Positions 62,941 through 64,000 of a DNA stretch of 64,000 bases are shown here, in pieces. Both the position numbers and the translations under genes were made by a program. Location: NCBI RefSeq assembly GCF_030546805.1, contig NZ_JAUOPC010000006.1, forward strand, positions 1 through 64,000, given 5' to 3'. Each line of letters opens with the position of its first letter. Positions within the stretch are counted from its first letter, which is position 1. Under the pieces are notes generated by a model that made no database searches, had not been told where the DNA came from, and saw nothing but the letters and a program-made list of their open reading frames with translations. This stretch comes from Cyclobacterium sp. 1_MG-2023 (GTDB taxonomy: Bacteria; Bacteroidota; Bacteroidia; Cytophagales; Cyclobacteriaceae).

Positions 62941-63921
62941 ATGTTAAAATTATTAAAAAGAACTTTATTTTTGGGTTCTATTTCTTCAGTCTTGTTTCTG
63001 GCAAGCGCATATCAATCTATTGAGAACTTTGAACCCTATTCACAAGAAATTCCAGGAACAGGAATCTCCTTTGATATGGTACCTATCCCTGAAGGGAGCT
63101 TCAAGATGGGTAGCAGTGATGGTGCATCAGATGAAGCCCCTATACACGAGGTAAAAATAGATCCGTTTTGGATGGCTTCTCATGAGACCACTTGGGATCT
63201 TTACGAATTATTTTTAGACAAGAGCTTTGAGGCTTCCACAAGTGAAGGTCCCTTGGCACCAGAAATTGATGGTTTAACAAGACCTTCCATTCCCTATTTG
63301 GACATGACTTTCGGAATGGGTAAAGAGCACAAACCGGCGATAGCCATGACTCAATATGGGGCCATTCAGTTCTGCAGGTGGTTGTACCTCAAAACAGGAG
63401 TATTTTTCCGTCTACCTACAGAGGCAGAATGGGAATATGCCGCACGTGCAGGCACCAACACCAAATACTTTTTTGGAGATGACGCGTCTCAATTGGGTGA
63501 ATTTGCCTGGTATAAAGACAACAGCGAAGGTACCACACATGAAATTGGGCAGAAAAAACCAAATCCTTGGGGCTTGTATGACATCTTAGGAAATGTCAAT
63601 GAGTGGACCATGGATCATTATGAAGCCAATGCCTATTCCAAACGTGGTGCAAAAGCAGATAATCCAACCACCTTGTCTGAAGAACTTTACCCTAAAGTAA
63701 TAAGAGGTGGAAGCTATGATGACAGCCCGGAGGAAATGACCAGCAGCAAGCGGGCAGCAAGTACTCCTGAATGGAAAAGAATAGACCCACAAATTCCCAA
63801 AAGCCAGTGGTGGTTTCCCGAAGCCCCTTTCTTAGGAATGAGGATTATCAGACCTCTGACACCACCTAGCAAAGAATATATTGAAAAATACTATGGCACC
63901 GAGCCAATGGAAGATTACTAA
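62941..63921 (+). CDS. FGE/SUMF1-fold protein lacking catalytic cysteines, 326 aa
   Basis: A signal peptide (about residues 1-25) is followed by the formylglycine-generating-enzyme fold: PIPEGSFKMGSSDGASDEAP, DPFWMASHETTWDLYELF, RLPTEAEWEYAARAGTNTK, GLYDILGNVNEWTMD and KVIRGGSYDDSPEEM. True FGE enzymes carry two copper-binding cysteines in the stretch after RGGSY. Here that stretch (DDSPEEMTSSKRAAS) has none; the only cysteine is in AIQFCRWLY. It is therefore probably not a sulfatase activator but one of the FGE-fold proteins with unknown periplasmic roles. It is followed after 17 bp by a Tat-signal gene. Confidence 0.85.
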   Translation: MLKLLKRTLFLGSISSVLFLASAYQSIENFEPYSQEIPGTGISFDMVPIPEGSFKMGSSDGASDEAPIHEVKIDPFWMASHETTWDLYELFLDKSFEASTSEGPLAPEIDGLTRPSIPYLDMTFGMGKEHKPAIAMTQYGAIQFCRWLYLKTGVFFRLPTEAEWEYAARAGTNTKYFFGDDASQLGEFAWYKDNSEGTTHEIGQKKPNPWGLYDILGNVNEWTMDHYEANAYSKRGAKADNPTTLSEELYPKVIRGGSYDDSPEEMTSSKRAASTPEWKRIDPQIPKSQWWFPEAPFLGMRIIRPLTPPSKEYIEKYYGTEPMEDY

Positions 63922-63938
63922 TATAAACTCAATAAATA

Positions 63939-64000
63939 ATGAAAGAAAATAATAGTAATGAAAGAAGGAGTTTTATCAAAACTTCTGCTTTAATAACCGG
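63939..64000 (+). CDS. Start of a Tat-exported protein (partial, cut by window edge)
   Basis: From the ATG at 63939 the frame reads MKENNSNERRSFIKTSALIT. The RRSFIK twin-arginine motif marks a Tat signal. In Bacteroidota such genes directly after an FGE-fold gene are often Gfo/Idh/MocA oxidoreductases; only the signal is visible here, so the family is not established. Confidence 0.6.
   Translation, partial: MKENNSNERRSFIKTSALIT

Overview
The window looks like a chromosomal segment of a marine or aquatic Bacteroidota, most likely Cyclobacteriaceae (Cyclobacterium/Algoriphagus-like). The reasons are: promoters of the TTTG-N19-TAnnTTTG type, lipoproteins with Bacteroidota lipoboxes, a type IX secretion C-terminal domain, outer-membrane barrels with a CarboxypepD_reg-like N-terminus, a bacilliredoxin-like YtxJ, DUF4221 and DUF4403 proteins, and a rhamnose/apiose glycan locus. 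The genus is inferred. I saw no rRNA, tRNA or CRISPR.

Region 1 (1-5.0 kb) is the unusual part. A tyrosine recombinase (3789-4928) with an IntI-like C-terminal signature heads a run of four small orphan genes, all on the minus strand. Each is a one-gene unit, and each is followed 9-16 bp after its stop codon by an imperfect, foldable inverted repeat (23-81, 669-807, 1739-1872, 2341-2411). In three of these the arms end in a conserved AAC/GTT core, and one arm carries 2-3 extra bases (AACGGYCYT), as in the asymmetric attC sites of integrons. A single half-site lies between the integrase and the first cassette, where attI would be. A 36-bp perfect palindrome lies 45 bp upstream of the integrase. 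An ORF-less group II intron (about 2421-3191) with an intact domain V sits in the first cassette junction, antisense to the cassettes. I read this as an integron-like cassette array with non-canonical sites.

Region 2 (5.0-6.0 kb) is non-coding and repeat-rich: a diverged tandem duplication and four copies of a CTTCGACAGGCTCAGCC repeat. Region 3 (6-21 kb) is mostly core metabolism: an outer-membrane barrel protein, YtxJ, a DUF4403 lipoprotein, an acetate-use operon (DUF4212, symporter, acs, cNMP-CBS-DUF294 sensor, exonuclease), nicotinamide riboside uptake and phosphorylation (pnuC plus NadR-like kinase), and a GMC oxidoreductase with a Cys motif like the 3Fe-4S cluster of FAD-glucose dehydrogenase.

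Region 4 (21-41 kb) is accessory: a sugar-acid dehydratase with an SDR, a transposase remnant, a GH43/GH117-like lipoprotein, a YHYH protein pair, a serine hydrolase, several orphan families, a sulfatase and a two-gene unit with a possible lipid-binding fold. Region 5 (40-49 kb) is an L-rhamnose catabolic cluster (aldolase/dehydrogenase, isomerase, kinase) flanked by two paralogous secreted esterases and a GH140-type apiosidase. This fits growth on rhamnose-containing plant or algal polysaccharide. The second esterase carries a likely nonsense mutation.

Region 6 (49-64 kb) contains housekeeping and surface genes: aminotransferase, TIM-barrel isomerase, a Pif1/RecD-type helicase, a PA14-containing T9SS cargo protein, uvrA (apparently leaderless), an MBOAT/SGNH acyltransferase pair, an FGE-fold protein without the catalytic cysteines, and the start of a Tat-exported protein cut by the window edge.
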